Shown: in pieces, positions 1-11,190 of the stretch
Layout: each line of letters starts with the position of its first letter
Numbering within the stretch: the first letter of the stretch is position 1
Assembly: GCA_029891345.1 (NCBI GenBank)
Contig: CM057009.1
Location: 292,154,966 to 292,218,965, forward strand
DNA length: 64,000 nt
Direction of reading: 5' to 3'
DNA from: Dryococelus australis
Taxonomy: Eukaryota > Arthropoda > Insecta > Phasmatodea > Phasmatidae
Translations under genes and position numbers: made by a program
The notes under the pieces: generated by a model
What the model was told of the DNA's origin: nothing
The model's database searches: none
The model's input: only the letters and a program-made list of their open reading frames with translations

Positions 1-1124
1 ACATACCCTCATCCGCCGCATTCTCCCACGCTGTCGCTCTCCGTTGGTTCACTTTTCACTGCAGTTTCCCAAATGGCTGTCACAGACTGCCAACCCTCCA
101 GCTGCTGAAATATTTATAGTGGTATGCATCCTGGTCTAGAATTATGTTCACATGTTGATTGTGCTGAGTAAGGAAATTTCTAGAATGTACATACAATAGC
201 CCATCACCATTGTCTCCTTTATAAGGGGGAGGGATGTTGATGCCATTCCAGGTAGCTGTCAATCATCCTGCCTGCCAGGTGACAGTGGTGGCCGGGTTGC
301 GTGAGTCACCAGCCACTGCCACAAGAGTGATGACTGCATGTGCTCTTTGCCTGGTGTGGCAGTCTGTGTGGAATAGTATTTAACTCTGTGGTTTTTATAC
401 TCTATTTTAATAAATTTATTACAGTTTTGTGTCCTCTGAGTGAAGAAGAAGGTAACGATAAACTGTTTTGTGTTAGTGGTACCAGAATGATCTGTGTTTC
501 ATTTAAGATCTAGACAAAAATAATAACTCAATCAGTGTAAGTAGTTAGTGCAGTTTTTGTGCTGAATAAATAGTGAGTGCAGTCACTGCGTTTTATTCCA
601 TGTTTATAACATATATTTATATAGCCTTCCATTTTGCATCCAAATTCATAACTTAGTTCTAAGAATAAATTTCTTATTAATACCAATAAAAATGTATATT
701 GTATTATTTCTCACAAAATAAAGTTTGTAATAACTTGTTATTATTTTCTTATAAATTTGTTTAGTTATAGATGAAATTTTATGTATGTTTTAATGTGTAC
801 ATAAATGGCTACTTGCACCGAAAATAGGTATTGGGGAATAATTACATCCTCTGAATCAATATAAACTTCCATTGTCTATGGCATAGCCTATAATATGCCA
901 TTTAACTGACTGAGGAGTGTAGGTTTTGAATCCTGGATAAGGCACGGACTTAGGTGTAAGTTTAAGGTTAACTTAGTATGAAAGCAATTTCCTTCCCTTC
1001 CTGACATATATAGGCCCCCACTTACATAATAGTGAGTGTATTAATATAACATGAAATCACTTTCAGTTTAGCTAGAAATGGCATCATGTACACCCCTGCC
1101 ATCCTCCCTGTGATTTTTCTAAAG
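1..1124. other. AT-rich non-coding stretch, no supported gene
   Basis: No open frame here resembles a known protein. The first 330 bases are somewhat richer in GC than the rest. Around 908-945 a phrase resembling a Pol III B box (GGTTTTGAATCC) could mark an old tRNA-derived SINE, but I cannot find a convincing A box. Confidence 0.4.
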
Positions 1125-1307
1125 GCAGAGGATTACAAATATCGACCACAGACTCTGTCAGCCCTTCAGAATGCAATACGTGAAGAAATTTCTCACATTC
1201 CTCCAGAAATGTTGGCAAGAGTGATGGCATCCTTCCGAACTTGCCCATAGCAGTGCATTGACAGCGAGGGACACCACTTGACAGATTTACTTTTCAAAAC
1301 CCTTTAA
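1125..1307 (+). pseudogene. Tc/mariner-type transposase, C-terminal fragment
   Basis: About 60 codons read as the tail of an insect mariner/Tc-like DDE transposase. They include a helix-like segment with REEISHIPPEML, then a methionine-rich stretch ending in RVMASF, then QCIDSEGHHLTDLLFKT. The order 'I..EI..IPPEML.RVM..F', then 'QCI...G.HL.D..FKT' is typical of the last 50-60 residues of these proteins. One in-frame stop (TAG) separates the two parts. The frame ends at a natural-looking stop (TAA, 1305-1307). The catalytic DDE core upstream is missing, so this is a 5'-truncated dead copy. The exact subfamily is uncertain. Confidence 0.6.
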
Positions 1308-1959
1308 ACTGTAATTCCCAAGTACGTAGTTTTGCATGGCCAGAGTAAATTTTCTTTACTTTGTACAATATTTTTAAGACCAGACCTTCAAATTAGGGAG
1401 GGTGTTTTCCCGCATCCTGAAGAGTCGTTTGTCATGTGTTTCACTATTATAAGTAGGACTGATCAGTTAACCAAATTTTCGGTTCAGTTTGGTAATTTTT
1501 ACAAAAACCGAAACCGACCCGAGTTCTCAGAAAAAAACTGACCAATCGGGTTTTTCTTGCACCGAAGTTGAAACTAACAAATTATTAACAATTTACCAAA
1601 TAATGACACTTTCATTTATATTACTGTGTAGCATATCTGTGGCATTATATTTGCAATATTACTACTTACGTGTTGTAGCATTTAAATCATCCTAAGAGTT
1701 CCCCAAGATAAAGAAGTTATGGTTTCCCAATAAACCATGTATTGCTAATACAGTATTACTATTTTATCTTTTATTGTGTCTGATTTTATTTCATTCTGTT
1801 AAACATGGTTATATATTCTAATTGTGTACACAGATGTTAGTAACGTAAACAAATTCAATTATAATTTCTTATTAACGAAGCATGTAAATAGTTCCCTCAA
1901 ATATTTAGCAAATAAATATGATGCTACGGAGCCAGTGCTGCCACACTTGCTCATGCAGT
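1308..1959. other. AT-rich stretch, nothing recognised
   Basis: Short open frames here show no domain or family signature. I see no splice-site-bounded exon. Confidence 0.4.
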
Positions 1960-2645
1960 TTTCTCTTTCCAATGAACATATTAGTTTTGTTCATTGCACT
2001 CTTAAACCAATTCTTGCCAAATTTGACACGTAAATTATACTATGGTAGGCCATGTAAATTTATGTGATTTAAATGAATAATATGCTTGTTTTAAAAATGG
2101 CAGCCATACAAATGCTTAAGGTTTATTTGATGTCTACCATGCCATTCAGCCAATTTTAACTATATTTTGTATGCTGAAAGTATCGATAAGAAAGAAGTAT
2201 CATGTATGCAAACAAATAGTCATTTTTGTGGTAACCAATTTCAATTTAACTGTGTATGCTGGCAGTATCTATTATAAACATCAAATGGGACTACATATAG
2301 CCTCTTTTGTCTACCATTTTGTAAGACAGCACCACATGAATAAATTAGGTTTCTACGTTTTATCTAAGGAAACATTTTACTGCTTCCTACCAAATTTGGC
2401 AAACATGTAGCTTTATGGCAAGTCATCTAAATTGATATGTTTTGAGTGGGTTGGTTACTTATTTTCAAAATGGGAACCATATAAACATTTTAGCTTAATA
2501 TGCTATATTTACAAAATTTATCATTTATTATATAGTTTTACAGATATAGCGTACTAAGCTAAAACATTTGTAAAGTCACCATTCATAAAGAAATTTTCTG
2601 GCCAACTTAAAACATATAAATTGATATGGTCTACCATAGTACAAC
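1960..2645. repeat. Complex repeat: two direct copies plus one inverted copy
   Basis: A segment of about 100-150 bp is present three times. Copies at about 1990-2110 and 2375-2505 lie in the same orientation and share phrases such as 'ccaaatttg', then 'tatggyargycat', then 'aaatggnanccatanaaa'. A third copy at about 2543-2645 is the reverse complement of the second. Copies two and three form an imperfect palindrome with arms of about 90 bp around a short AT-rich centre (near 2510-2540). Nothing here is clearly coding. It is probably a decayed non-autonomous transposon or its terminal repeats. Confidence 0.55.
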
Positions 2646-2859
2646 TTAGTTGCATGTATGGCTTTAAAATCTTTAAAAATTTCCTTAAATAACAAATGTT
2701 CTTGTGTCCTCCCATCCCTTCTGTACTGTCGCTGTCTTGAATTTGGTTTACTTTTAAAAGCCTTTTCGAAGATTTGGTAATTATTATGTATAAAATTGAT
2801 AAATAAAAATTAATAAATTTTTTTTTTTAGTAATTTGTAATTCACTGACACTTATTCTG

Positions 2860-2895
2860 TGGTCCTCGGTTCAAATCCAAGCGAGTGCAAATTAC
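2860..2895 (+). repeat. Possible SINE B-box remnant
   Basis: The phrase CGGTTCAAATCCA matches the Pol III B-box consensus seen in tRNA-derived SINEs. A matching A box at the expected distance upstream is weak, so this is only a possible old SINE head. Confidence 0.25.
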
Positions 2896-3119
2896 CAATG
2901 AGAGGCCCGATTTTGACAGTAGGACTGCTGTGTTTATAAACAAGTATATGAATTATATTTCCTCCATCATATATATTTGGTATTACCAAGCAGTGCCATG
3001 ACTTGGGGAAGGCAAGCATTAGAGGATGAAACATACGTGACTGAGGAGAAGGGGAAACATGTATTTCTTTTTATTTGGTATTGTCCTTTCTTATTTGTTA
3101 ATTTAATTTACTAAAATGA

Positions 3120-4330
3120 CAAGCGCTGTGAGAAGTAACATCTGCTTCTTGTGTAGTGTTGTTATAGCTTTCGCCTGTGTACTGATGTGCCTGGAGTGGT
3201 CCGTAAGGTCTGTAAAATGTGTTTCACACAGAAAGGCAGCTAGTTCTTGCATTTCTGGAAAAAAAATATAAATTGTCGACCTTTCTGTGGTGTTGGTGTC
3301 CCATTTTCCATGTTGTTGCTTTACTCTTCGCTGTTGAGTGGGTGCTTGTTCCCTGTGTGTTGCTCTGTTCTGGCTGCATTTTCTGCAATTGAAGGGGAGG
3401 GAATTCTTCCTTTAACTGAATATTAGGTTGCACATTTTCTTATATTTCTTTCCTATTGGTTTGTGTTGTTTTGGTTGTTTAGGGCCCATCCATTGTCTGC
3501 GTACTTTAATGTATTTCTGGATCACTTTGCTTTGTGTTCATCCATATGAGTGTCCTGTTTTTTTTTCATAGTCTACACTTTTACAATGCTTTTCTTGGTC
3601 TTTTAGAACACAGTCTGTGCTTTGTGTGCAATCTTGCACACAAAGCACAGACTGGTCAAAGTGTGCAGTATTTCTGAGTGTGGCCCAGTGCACAATATTG
3701 CATGCACTGCACCACATCTTCAGCGCTGTGTTTGTATGGTTCTAGGTAAACCAATGTGTACATATTTGCAAGACATTGTATTTTTTTTTTAATGTATTAC
3801 AGCCCCGAAGACTGCAGGTGTGTCAGCTAGTGTGTGGAATTTCCAGATGTGGATTGCACTGAAGCTGTAGTCTTTGAGTTTATCCTTGATGTGTTCTGTG
3901 TCTGCATAGTGTGGTAGTCCTTTGATGACTACTTTTGTCTGCCTTTCTCCATCTCCACATGTGTGTACTATGGTATCGTGCGTTATTGAAGTTACTTGCA
4001 AAATGCTTCACCAAATCTACAAGTATTTTCAGGTGTGGTTTGTTTGTGATGGTGATTATCGCTACTACTGTTTCGTCAAGTTGACTAGCCAGGTGTTTGA
4101 GTACTGAGGTGTCAGGTATGTACACCGGGTAAGTGTGTTTTTGTTTCTTTTTTCTGGTGGTTCACAGCCATGTTTAAGGTGTCCTGGCTGTCAATGACAT
4201 TTTCTGTTGAAACAGACACACTTAGTTGCTTCTGTTTCCTCTCTGATGCAGTGTGTTTCATGTTTGGTGTGTGCCATTCTGTGTCAGGTTGTGTTTTGTA
4301 CTGTAGTGGACTCGAGGTAGCAGAGGAAGG
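3120..4330 (-). pseudogene. Non-LTR retrotransposon ORF1 (gag-like), decayed
   Basis: Read on the minus strand, this carries the hallmarks of a Jockey/CR1-type LINE ORF1, the nucleic-acid-binding protein that coats element RNA. An N-terminal polar region (about 4330-4130) comes first. A PRE_C2HC-like domain follows at about 3940-3800 with the core TKVVIKGLPHYADTEHIKD. Then come zinc knuckles at about 3700-3630, where CMQYC, GHTQKYC and a Cys-rich VLCVQDC segment are visible. A C-terminal tail contains EFPPL (about 3400). The pieces fall in at least three frames and contain stops, so frameshifts have broken the gene. No ORF2 (endonuclease and reverse transcriptase) follows to the left, so the copy is truncated at its 3' side. 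Family call is firm; the clade is inferred. Confidence 0.65.
3611..3654. repeat. Perfect 21-bp inverted repeat with 2-base spacer
   Basis: Arms 3611-3631 and 3634-3654 are exact reverse complements (each begins or ends with the CAGTCTGTGC motif) with only TC between them. The palindrome lies inside the decayed LINE ORF1, exactly where the zinc-knuckle cysteines are encoded on the minus strand. It may therefore be coding sequence that became palindromic rather than a separate element. Confidence 0.9.
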
Positions 4331-4797
4331 AGAAACAGCAGCAGTTACCTTTCGTGAAAGCTCCTTAAGCCAGCCCTACACAATACCCATTTCCATAGCA
4401 GTTTTCTTAACCATTTTCTGCTAGCATTTCTGTTCCCATGTAGGTTACAATCCAGCCCCCTCCTGAGGGGTCTGGCTCCCGGTATAACAGTTTTTGTACC
4501 CATGGACATGTCCGAAATGGTAATAGAATGTGTTCTAAATTTCTGCTAGACCCACGGAGCTGCAACAGACAAGATGGGGCAAACTCTTGTGTAACAACCT
4601 CGAGGCATATATATCAGTTTACGAAAAAATTACAGGTTCTATAAATCGTATTTATGTGCAAAATGAAACTTAATGTATGTTTAAGTAATGGGAAACATTA
4701 AAATTAACTCCCACAGTCATAATAAAACAATAAACACAACTTAAAAAATACTTGGTAACTGTGGACTATTATGTACCCGTTAGCATGGCACATTTTG

Positions 4798-4885
4798 GAA
4801 GTTGTGTGTTTAGCGCAGTGGGTTGGTATGCGGGTTAGCCCTGCATAATTTTATGTTTTAGCGTTCAAATCTCTGCTCTATAATG
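4798..4885 (+). mobile_element. tRNA-derived SINE head
   Basis: An A-box-like TAGCGCAGTGGG near 4813-4824 is followed about 40 bases later by a B-box-like GCGTTCAAATCTC near 4862-4874. This is the spacing of an internal Pol III promoter. The sequence does not close into a good cloverleaf, so a SINE is more likely than a working tRNA gene. The body beyond 4885 is AT-rich and not recognised. Confidence 0.5.
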
Positions 4886-6660
4886 GCATTTTTTCTTTGT
4901 TATTTTATGTGATTCTTTATTGCTGTTTATAATCTAAGTTTATGCCAAAAAAATGCTTATTTCTAGAATTTATTTGTCTAAAAGCAATAGCACAAACCAA
5001 AGCCAAAAAAAATAGGTGGCCAATTGCAAAGAGAGAGAGGTGGGGGGGGGGGGGGGGGGGTGCGCGTGTGGGTGCGTGTGTGCGGGCACGTGCATGTGCG
5101 CACGCGCGCACACACACACACACACAGAGGTTGGAATTTCCGAAAAGAAGAATCTGGTACATGATTTACTTATATGTCTGTTCCCTTTTTGTTATAAAAT
5201 ATTTGTCTGCGTTAATATCATGATAGGAAATTTACTTCTTATATCAGCACACGACTCAGCAATTTGGCGATTGATTTGTTTGTTTGTGAGGTATAGGCCT
5301 CGTGGTCAGTGCCTTTAATGCATAAATAATCGTTATGTCACTGTGCAAATGAATTAGTTTTAATAACTCTTTGGTTAATGACAGTATTCAATACGGTATC
5401 TTGTGCTACATAAAGCAGGATAACCATCTTCTGGCTGTCGCTCTAGAATGTTTGTTTTGTTTCAAGCTTTACATTGTGGTTGGACATGTTGGTTAAAGAC
5501 ATGCGTGTAGTGCCTTGAAGATGCCTTCATTGCACACTTGTGTATTCAACAAACAAATATTTTGTACGATAGCACCAAATATAAAAATTAAATTTCCTTA
5601 CCATATCTCGGGAATCAATCAACTGAATTCCACTTAATTCTTCACACAAGTACGATGACGCTATATTTCAGGTTAGGAAACGCTATCATTCAAAACATTA
5701 GACTGATTACATTGGAAGTTTATGCTCTAAATCCTGCCTCTGCAATGCATTTGGTTGTATGGTATGAAATTTCACATATTCTACGGCACTGTTCTCGTTG
5801 AAAAGGTAAGTGAAAACAAATACACTAGATTTTGACAGGCGTAGTTCTTATTCGAAACTGTCAGCTGCAGTGTTGGTTAGTGTTAAGGGTCTGAAGAAGA
5901 CTTGGAAATATATCAGTTGAAGTTAGTGTTATATTTCACTTCTATGCTGTAGACACCTAATACATAGTGCTTCAAGTGTTCAGAAAACTGAATACTTAAA
6001 TTTTAGTAATAAAAAGTATTTCCAAATATTGGAAACTGGGAATTATGATTGTGCTCATCAAAACTGGTATCAGTATCGCTGTAATGGGTGGCAGCGGCAG
6101 CTGAGAATAAGTATTATTGGTATTGGCAAAATGTGGTATCGGCCCAGCGCTAGTTATGTTTGTTCAGTTTCAATATTTATTTCCAGCGATTGTCATTTTT
6201 ACCATAGCATAATACTAAAATTTATATTTATCACAGATTTATTAGTTTAAAAAATTTGTTTTAGAAGTTTTTTTTTCAGTTAATTACAAGTCCATTAACA
6301 CTGTATGGTCTGCAGATTCTTACTGACATTCAGTGCCATTTGATCCTGCCCCAATAAAATGCCCTGTGTTCTGTAAAAGGACTGTTAGTCAGTCATATCA
6401 TTTTGTGTGGTGATAACAGAAATAGTATATTTTAAGTCTGGAAAATTATTGTTTCTGGGCTCTATTGTTCTTATGAGTTCCTGTTAAACAATAGCAAAAC
6501 AATGACTATAGCCATGAGAGTTTTGATTTTATGGGCAAAGAAATGTTCAAAGTAGCATTGCTCGAGCTATACATGAGCAAAATCCTCTATGTGTTAATAT
6601 CTATATACATATATAGACTATACAATTGTATGTATTCCTATACACTGACAGTAAATTTTA
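4886..6660. other. Non-coding stretch with a G/GT/CA microsatellite
   Basis: A run of about 20 G at 5042-5060 passes into alternating GT/GC and then CA repeats up to about 5127. This is prone to Z-DNA and slippage. No protein-like reading frame is recognised in the rest, and open frames across the microsatellite are artefacts of the repeat. Confidence 0.6.
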
Positions 6661-8271
6661 TCTATATATATATATATATATATATATATCAAAATGAATG
6701 TTTCTTTGTTTGTCCTGTATGCGTTCCTATACCATTCATCCGATTGTGATGAAACTTTGGTAAGTTCTTGTGCGCACACCCACGAAGGTTTCTGAGTGGG
6801 TAAAACCATTTTACATTAGGTGGCGCACGAGTCGTTTCAAAAAATGAGTGTATCTATGTATATATACCATTCATCCAATTGTGATTAGTACAACCATTTT
6901 ACAATATGTGGCACGTGAGTTGTTTCAACAAATGAGTTTATTCAAGCAATTGTCTTACAAAAGACAGATGATGAATGAAGATGACGTACCTAATCAAAAT
7001 ATGACAATTTGATTAGTTTTAAATCTACAATCTACGGGAACATGATCAGGGATTTGATGATTGATTGGCATTTAATCTGAACAAACATTGTTTAATATTA
7101 CTTTTATAAACAAGACTAATTACTAATTTGTAACTTCACATTACATTTAACTGTACTATAGTTTGGATATAGTTGTTTTTGAGTAGACAAAATATGTTTT
7201 ATTTGTCCACCGTACACTAAAAGATTTGAGAGGAAATAAACAGCTCTTTGATGGCGCACTCATTTTATTATCTGGTGATTTTCGACAAACTCTACCAGTT
7301 ATACCACGCTCAACACCTGCTGATGAACTTAATGCATGTCTCAAATCATCAGTTTTATGGCGACACGTATAGAAATTGACTTTGAAGACCAATATGCATG
7401 TGCTGCAAGTACAACATGATGCATGTGCTGAATGTTCCGCAAAACAATTGTTGGATATTGGGAATAGGAAAATGGCAATCGCTGAATCCACACAATGTAT
7501 CACATTGCCACCAAACTTCTGTAAAATCACAGTAGCCACAGACAATTGATTCACAAAGTTTTCCCAAATATTGTACAGAATTACAAAAGTCATCAGTGGC
7601 TCAGTGAATGTGCTATATTAGCAGCCAAAAACAACAATGTTAATGCCATCAATTTCAGCATTCAAAACAAAATCCCAGGCAAAGCGACAATGTATAAGTC
7701 CATTGATACTCTAATGAATCAAGACGAAGTTGTCAATTATCCAACTGAATTCTTGAATTCACTTGATTTGCCAGGCATGCTGCCGCACGAGCTAACATTG
7801 AAAATTGGCGTGCCTATCATTCTTCTCCAAAACATCAATCCACCATGACTTTGCAACGGTACCTGGCTTTCAGTGAAAAAGATAATGAACAATAATCATT
7901 GAAGCTACAATTTTAAAAGGAAAATTTAAAAGAGAAAATGTACTGTTGCTACGTATCCCAATGATTCCGACAGATATGCCATTCGAGTTCAAACCTTTGC
8001 AGTTTCCGGTGCGACTCGCATTTGCAATGACCATCAACAAGGCACAGGGACAATCGCTACAAGTGTGTGGACTAAATTCGGAAAATCCTTGCTTCTCACA
8101 TGGACAGCTGTGTGTGGCCTGCTTACGCGTCGGAAAACCTTCTGACTTATTCGTGTACGCACCAGACAAAAAAAAACATTGTGTATCCAAAAGCACTTCG
8201 ATAAACAGATTTAAAACACAAACTCTTACTTTCTTTGCGTGGCATTGCATTGCATGCCGGGTACTTGCTAG
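6661..8271 (+). mobile_element. Helitron, about 1.6 kb, internally deleted
   Basis: The 5' end starts with TC followed by a long TA run (TCTATATATATA). The 3' end is CTAG (8268-8271), preceded by a short hairpin (GGCAT...ATGCC, about 8241-8258). The flanks are A on the left and T on the right, the expected Helitron insertion between A and T with no target duplication. The interior carries only the C-terminal part of a Rep/Helicase protein. The initiator HUH domain is absent, so the copy cannot move on its own. The 5' boundary lies in a microsatellite-like tract and is less certain than the 3' boundary. Confidence 0.65.
7205..8190 (+). pseudogene. Helitron helicase (Pif1-like) C-terminal pseudogene
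   Basis: The frame resembles the Pif1/RecD-type helicase domain of Helitron transposases, which unwinds DNA during rolling-circle transposition. Recognisable blocks in order are: the Walker-B-side block LLSGDFRQTLPV (about 7265-7300); a middle region ending in VNYPTEFLNSLDLPGMLPHE (about 7730-7790); the block VPIILLQNINPP followed by CNGT (about 7810-7860); and the late motif RLAFAMTINKAQGQSL (about 8010-8060), the conserved 'TINK.QGQ' of this family. The pieces occupy different frames with several stops. Walker A and all sequence upstream are missing. Confidence 0.75.
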
Positions 8272-9379
8272 TAAAGTATATTAGAAATATTTAATAACCT
8301 CTCTGAAAATGTGCAATGGCATAGAACAGTTTTTTGTATTAATTTATGAAATAGACAAAGTCTTACATTTTACGATAAAATAGTACAGGTTTTCTGTATT
8401 TTACGAAGTCACATTAATACAAGTAAATGTTCTTATTTAAGTAATGCTGTGCTCCAAACTTGTGCTTTCTGCTTATATGAATTCTCACTTGCAAAGATCA
8501 CAATAGCAAATACCCTAATAAGAACTTTGATTTTCCACTTTTCACTTGAATTTATATAATTATTATTATTTTTTAATTGTAGACTGTATATTCACAGCTG
8601 GCAAAACAGTGAAGTAGTATGCTATATGGGTACCCTTCATAGAAGGGAAACAATATACTTAGCATGAAGCTTCTGTGCAGTATAGATCTGTGTGCCCTAG
8701 TGGGTTGTCAGCTTATCATTATATGGTTATCATTATGGGCAGTAATGTATTTTTATTGGAGTCATCATCCTTTTTTTAAATCTCATGAAGTGATTGTGCA
8801 AAATGAGGAATTTATTTTTGATAAAGAGATAGGGCTGTGAAAACAATGTCACAAAATAGCAGTATTAAATGAACACATTTTACTGTACATATTATGGCAT
8901 TAGAAGAGATGGGAGATGCTATTAACTCTAAAATTGTTTTGATCAAAATTATTAATGCACTAAGTTAGCTGTGTGAAGTGAGATTAGTAAATTTCATTTG
9001 AACGTGACAATATTAGTCATTAAATATAGTAATCATAAAATCTATCATTCTTCTGAGGGTAACTAAGCTGTCAGTTTCCAAATACAAACTAACTTAGTTG
9101 CTGTGTTTTAACAGACACTGGTTATCTTGGTGAAATGATAGACAACTTAATTGCATAATGTTAACTGATTTTGAAGCCTGTTGACTTTATTTTATTTTCA
9201 AGTTTTAATCATCAATAAATTAAGCTGTTGTAGTAGTAGGTTATTGTGTAGTATACCTGTTTGTGTAACCTACAGATTATCTGTGTGATGAGTAAGTGTT
9301 CAGTATTTTAGTGAATTATTGTTTTGGCAATTACAATAGCATAGTGAATTGTTTAAAGTATGTGTTATTTTTTTTTCAG
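8272..9379. other. Probable intron sequence upstream of receptor exon A
   Basis: AT-rich with no protein-like frame. It runs into the polypyrimidine tract and AG acceptor of the receptor exon at 9380. An upstream exon ending in phase 1 must exist, but I could not identify one in this window. Confidence 0.5.
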
Positions 9380-9660
9380 AACCTTGTACTGAGTATATGC
9401 TACGACTAAGAGCATTCACTCACAGTTTTGAAGGAAATTTGTCGGAAGAAATTGCTTATAAAACTGATGTTGCTGGACCAAGTGCTCCCATAATACTCAA
9501 TATTACATGCCCGTCTCATGACTCACTTTTTCTTCACTGGCAGAGGCCACTGGAATTTTATAATACGATAGACTTCTACTATGTTTACTTGAGGAATGAA
9601 AATATGTGGGATTTTGAAGAAACACCAATTGAAACATCGAAGGAACATCTGGAAGTTATG
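9380..9660 (+). CDS. Receptor exon A: end of one FN3 domain and start of the next
   Basis: Internal coding exon of a type I cell-surface receptor. It is bounded by a T-rich acceptor ending in CAG (9377-9379) and a consensus donor GTAAGT at 9661. It is 281 bases, entered in phase 1 and left in phase 0. The first 25 residues (TEYMLRLRAFTHSFEGN...) form the last two strands of one FN3 domain, with the usual 'Y.LR..A' pattern. A proline-rich linker (AGPSAP) opens the next FN3 domain, which has a conserved tryptophan (LFLHWQRP) and a tyrosine-rich strand (DFYYVYLRN). The exon stops in mid-domain and exon B supplies the rest. Such membrane-proximal FN3 repeats occur in insect receptor tyrosine phosphatases (Ptp69D-like) and in some receptor kinases. 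I lean to the phosphatase but cannot prove it. Coding potential and splice sites are strong; the family name is inference. Confidence 0.8.
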
Positions 9661-10695
9661 GTAAGTTCTGTTAAGTGAAACATCAGTATATTATATTTAT
9701 GCTTTTCAATATTTTACCTTTACCACAAGGAATGACAATTTTGTGAACAGTAAAAATTTTAACTCGGGATGCACATATAAAGGCATTAGTAAAATTTAAT
9801 TTTGGCTTTAGGGAGTACATTAATTGAAAGTGTAACATAGTTTTGATTTTCAGCTTGTATATCCTCCTGCCAATTCTAAGTATAAACATTGCCATGTGAC
9901 TTATGTTTACATCAGTTTTTTGGAAGTCTATTGAAATAAACACCGTAAATATTTACATGCTAATTTAAATAAATAATAATATTGGTTTTTGAGTATTGAT
10001 TGAAGTGTTTAACATTTTTATGTTTAGATGCAGCTACACCGATCTTATCTACCACAGTTATTATTTTTGGTTATGATCGCTCTTGAAAGTCATAAAGGAG
10101 TAAAATTTGTTCTCCTTTTTCTTTTAATTACTATGCCAGTGCCAATCTGTTTGGAATATTCCTCTGTAAATACATACAAGGTTCCAATTTTTTCTGTCTT
10201 GGGCATTATAGAATTTGGCACTTTCTGAGTTAATACCAAGTATTTATTCTTTCTACAGGAGTCATGTGTTCAACCTTCTTCAAATTAGGTACATAACAAT
10301 TCCTTTAAATAAATTTTACTGGAAGAATCAAGGAAAATGGATTACATAAATATTTTTATGTGAAGTGTGATATTATTTTATTTCAGTGTATATCACAAAA
10401 TACTATTCTCCCCTGGCATTCATTATGACAGTGAAAATATTTGCCATATATTAAAATGCCTTCTGAAATAGTGTAATACTTAAAGCACATATGTCTTCAC
10501 AAATTAAATAATTTTACACACATTAAGTGTAAGGGAATGGCTGATTTTGCTGTTATGGTTGTGAAAATATTTGCCAATGTTTTAAAATTCCTTCTTATAT
10601 AATTTACGACTTAAAGTTTATGTTTCACAAATTAAATTATTGAATACACATGTTATGTGTAAGTGAATAGCTGGTGTTGCTGTTATGATTGTTAT
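9661..10695. other. Receptor intron, left part
   Basis: AT-rich intron DNA between the exon A donor and the Copia insertion. Around 10390-10660 two similar stretches of about 150 bp (both with 'gaaaatatttgcca' and later 'tcacaaattaaat') suggest an old tandem duplication. No exon is seen. Confidence 0.5.
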
Positions 10696-10986
10696 TGTTG
10701 GTTAATTTATGTACAGTAATCTGGTGATAAATTTATGGTTTGTGTTTTTGTCCCTACAGCTGTTAAAACAGCCAATGTGGATATGGGTATCTTTGCCTTT
10801 GTGTGTTCTATTATTTTTCCTGTTGTGTGCCAGTATGGTCAATAGTAAGTTGCTTAAAATATGCTTGATATCAGTAGTTTCTTTCCACTTTCCCCTTATG
10901 TTTAGCCTTCAAGTTATGGGGTCCAGTACCACCACTGTGAATCATGGATATGCTAGGTGTACGTGTAATCTTTGTGACTGCGATCA
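10696..10986 (+). repeat. Copia 5' LTR
   Basis: Starts TGTTGG and ends GATCA, giving the TG...CA ends of an LTR at about 291 bp. The next bases contain ATGGTTCAG, a plausible tRNA-primer binding site three bases on. The first 90 bases resemble the sequence at 20779-20868. Confidence 0.6.
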
Positions 10987-11041
10987 ATAATGGTTCAGTG
11001 TTCGAGGTTAGGTCAGTTTCGTCACATTTTACTACTATATC

Positions 11042-11190
11042 ATGGATAATTATTTAAAGATAAATATTGACAAATTGGAGGGCCAGTCATAGTGATATGA
11101 CTGGAAATCCCAGATTATTTTGTACTGAAGAGGAGTGGATTTATCAAGGGAAAGCTAGATTATTGCAAGGAGCCAGTCATACAAGTAATT
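11042..11190 (+). pseudogene. Copia gag N-terminus, interrupted
   Basis: ATG at 11042, about 55 bases after the LTR, opens a frame reading MDNYLKINIDKLEGQS and then, after stops, YDWKSQIILY. The 'KL.G..Y..WK.Q...L' pattern is the start of Copia Gag (UBN2-type), which forms the particle shell. A further block in another frame (WIYQGKARLLQGA) leads up to the LTR of the nested element at 11191. Two adjacent stops and frameshifts make it non-functional. Confidence 0.55.

Noticed and set aside
4917..5318. Overlapping open frames on both strands through the G/GT/CA tract
   Set aside because: Low-complexity translation of a microsatellite; no start context, domain or splice support.
10709..10990. 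93-codon + strand frame with hydrophobic segments, possible receptor exon
   Set aside because: It lies in the Copia 5' LTR, which is repeated in part at 20779, and does not continue either receptor exon.
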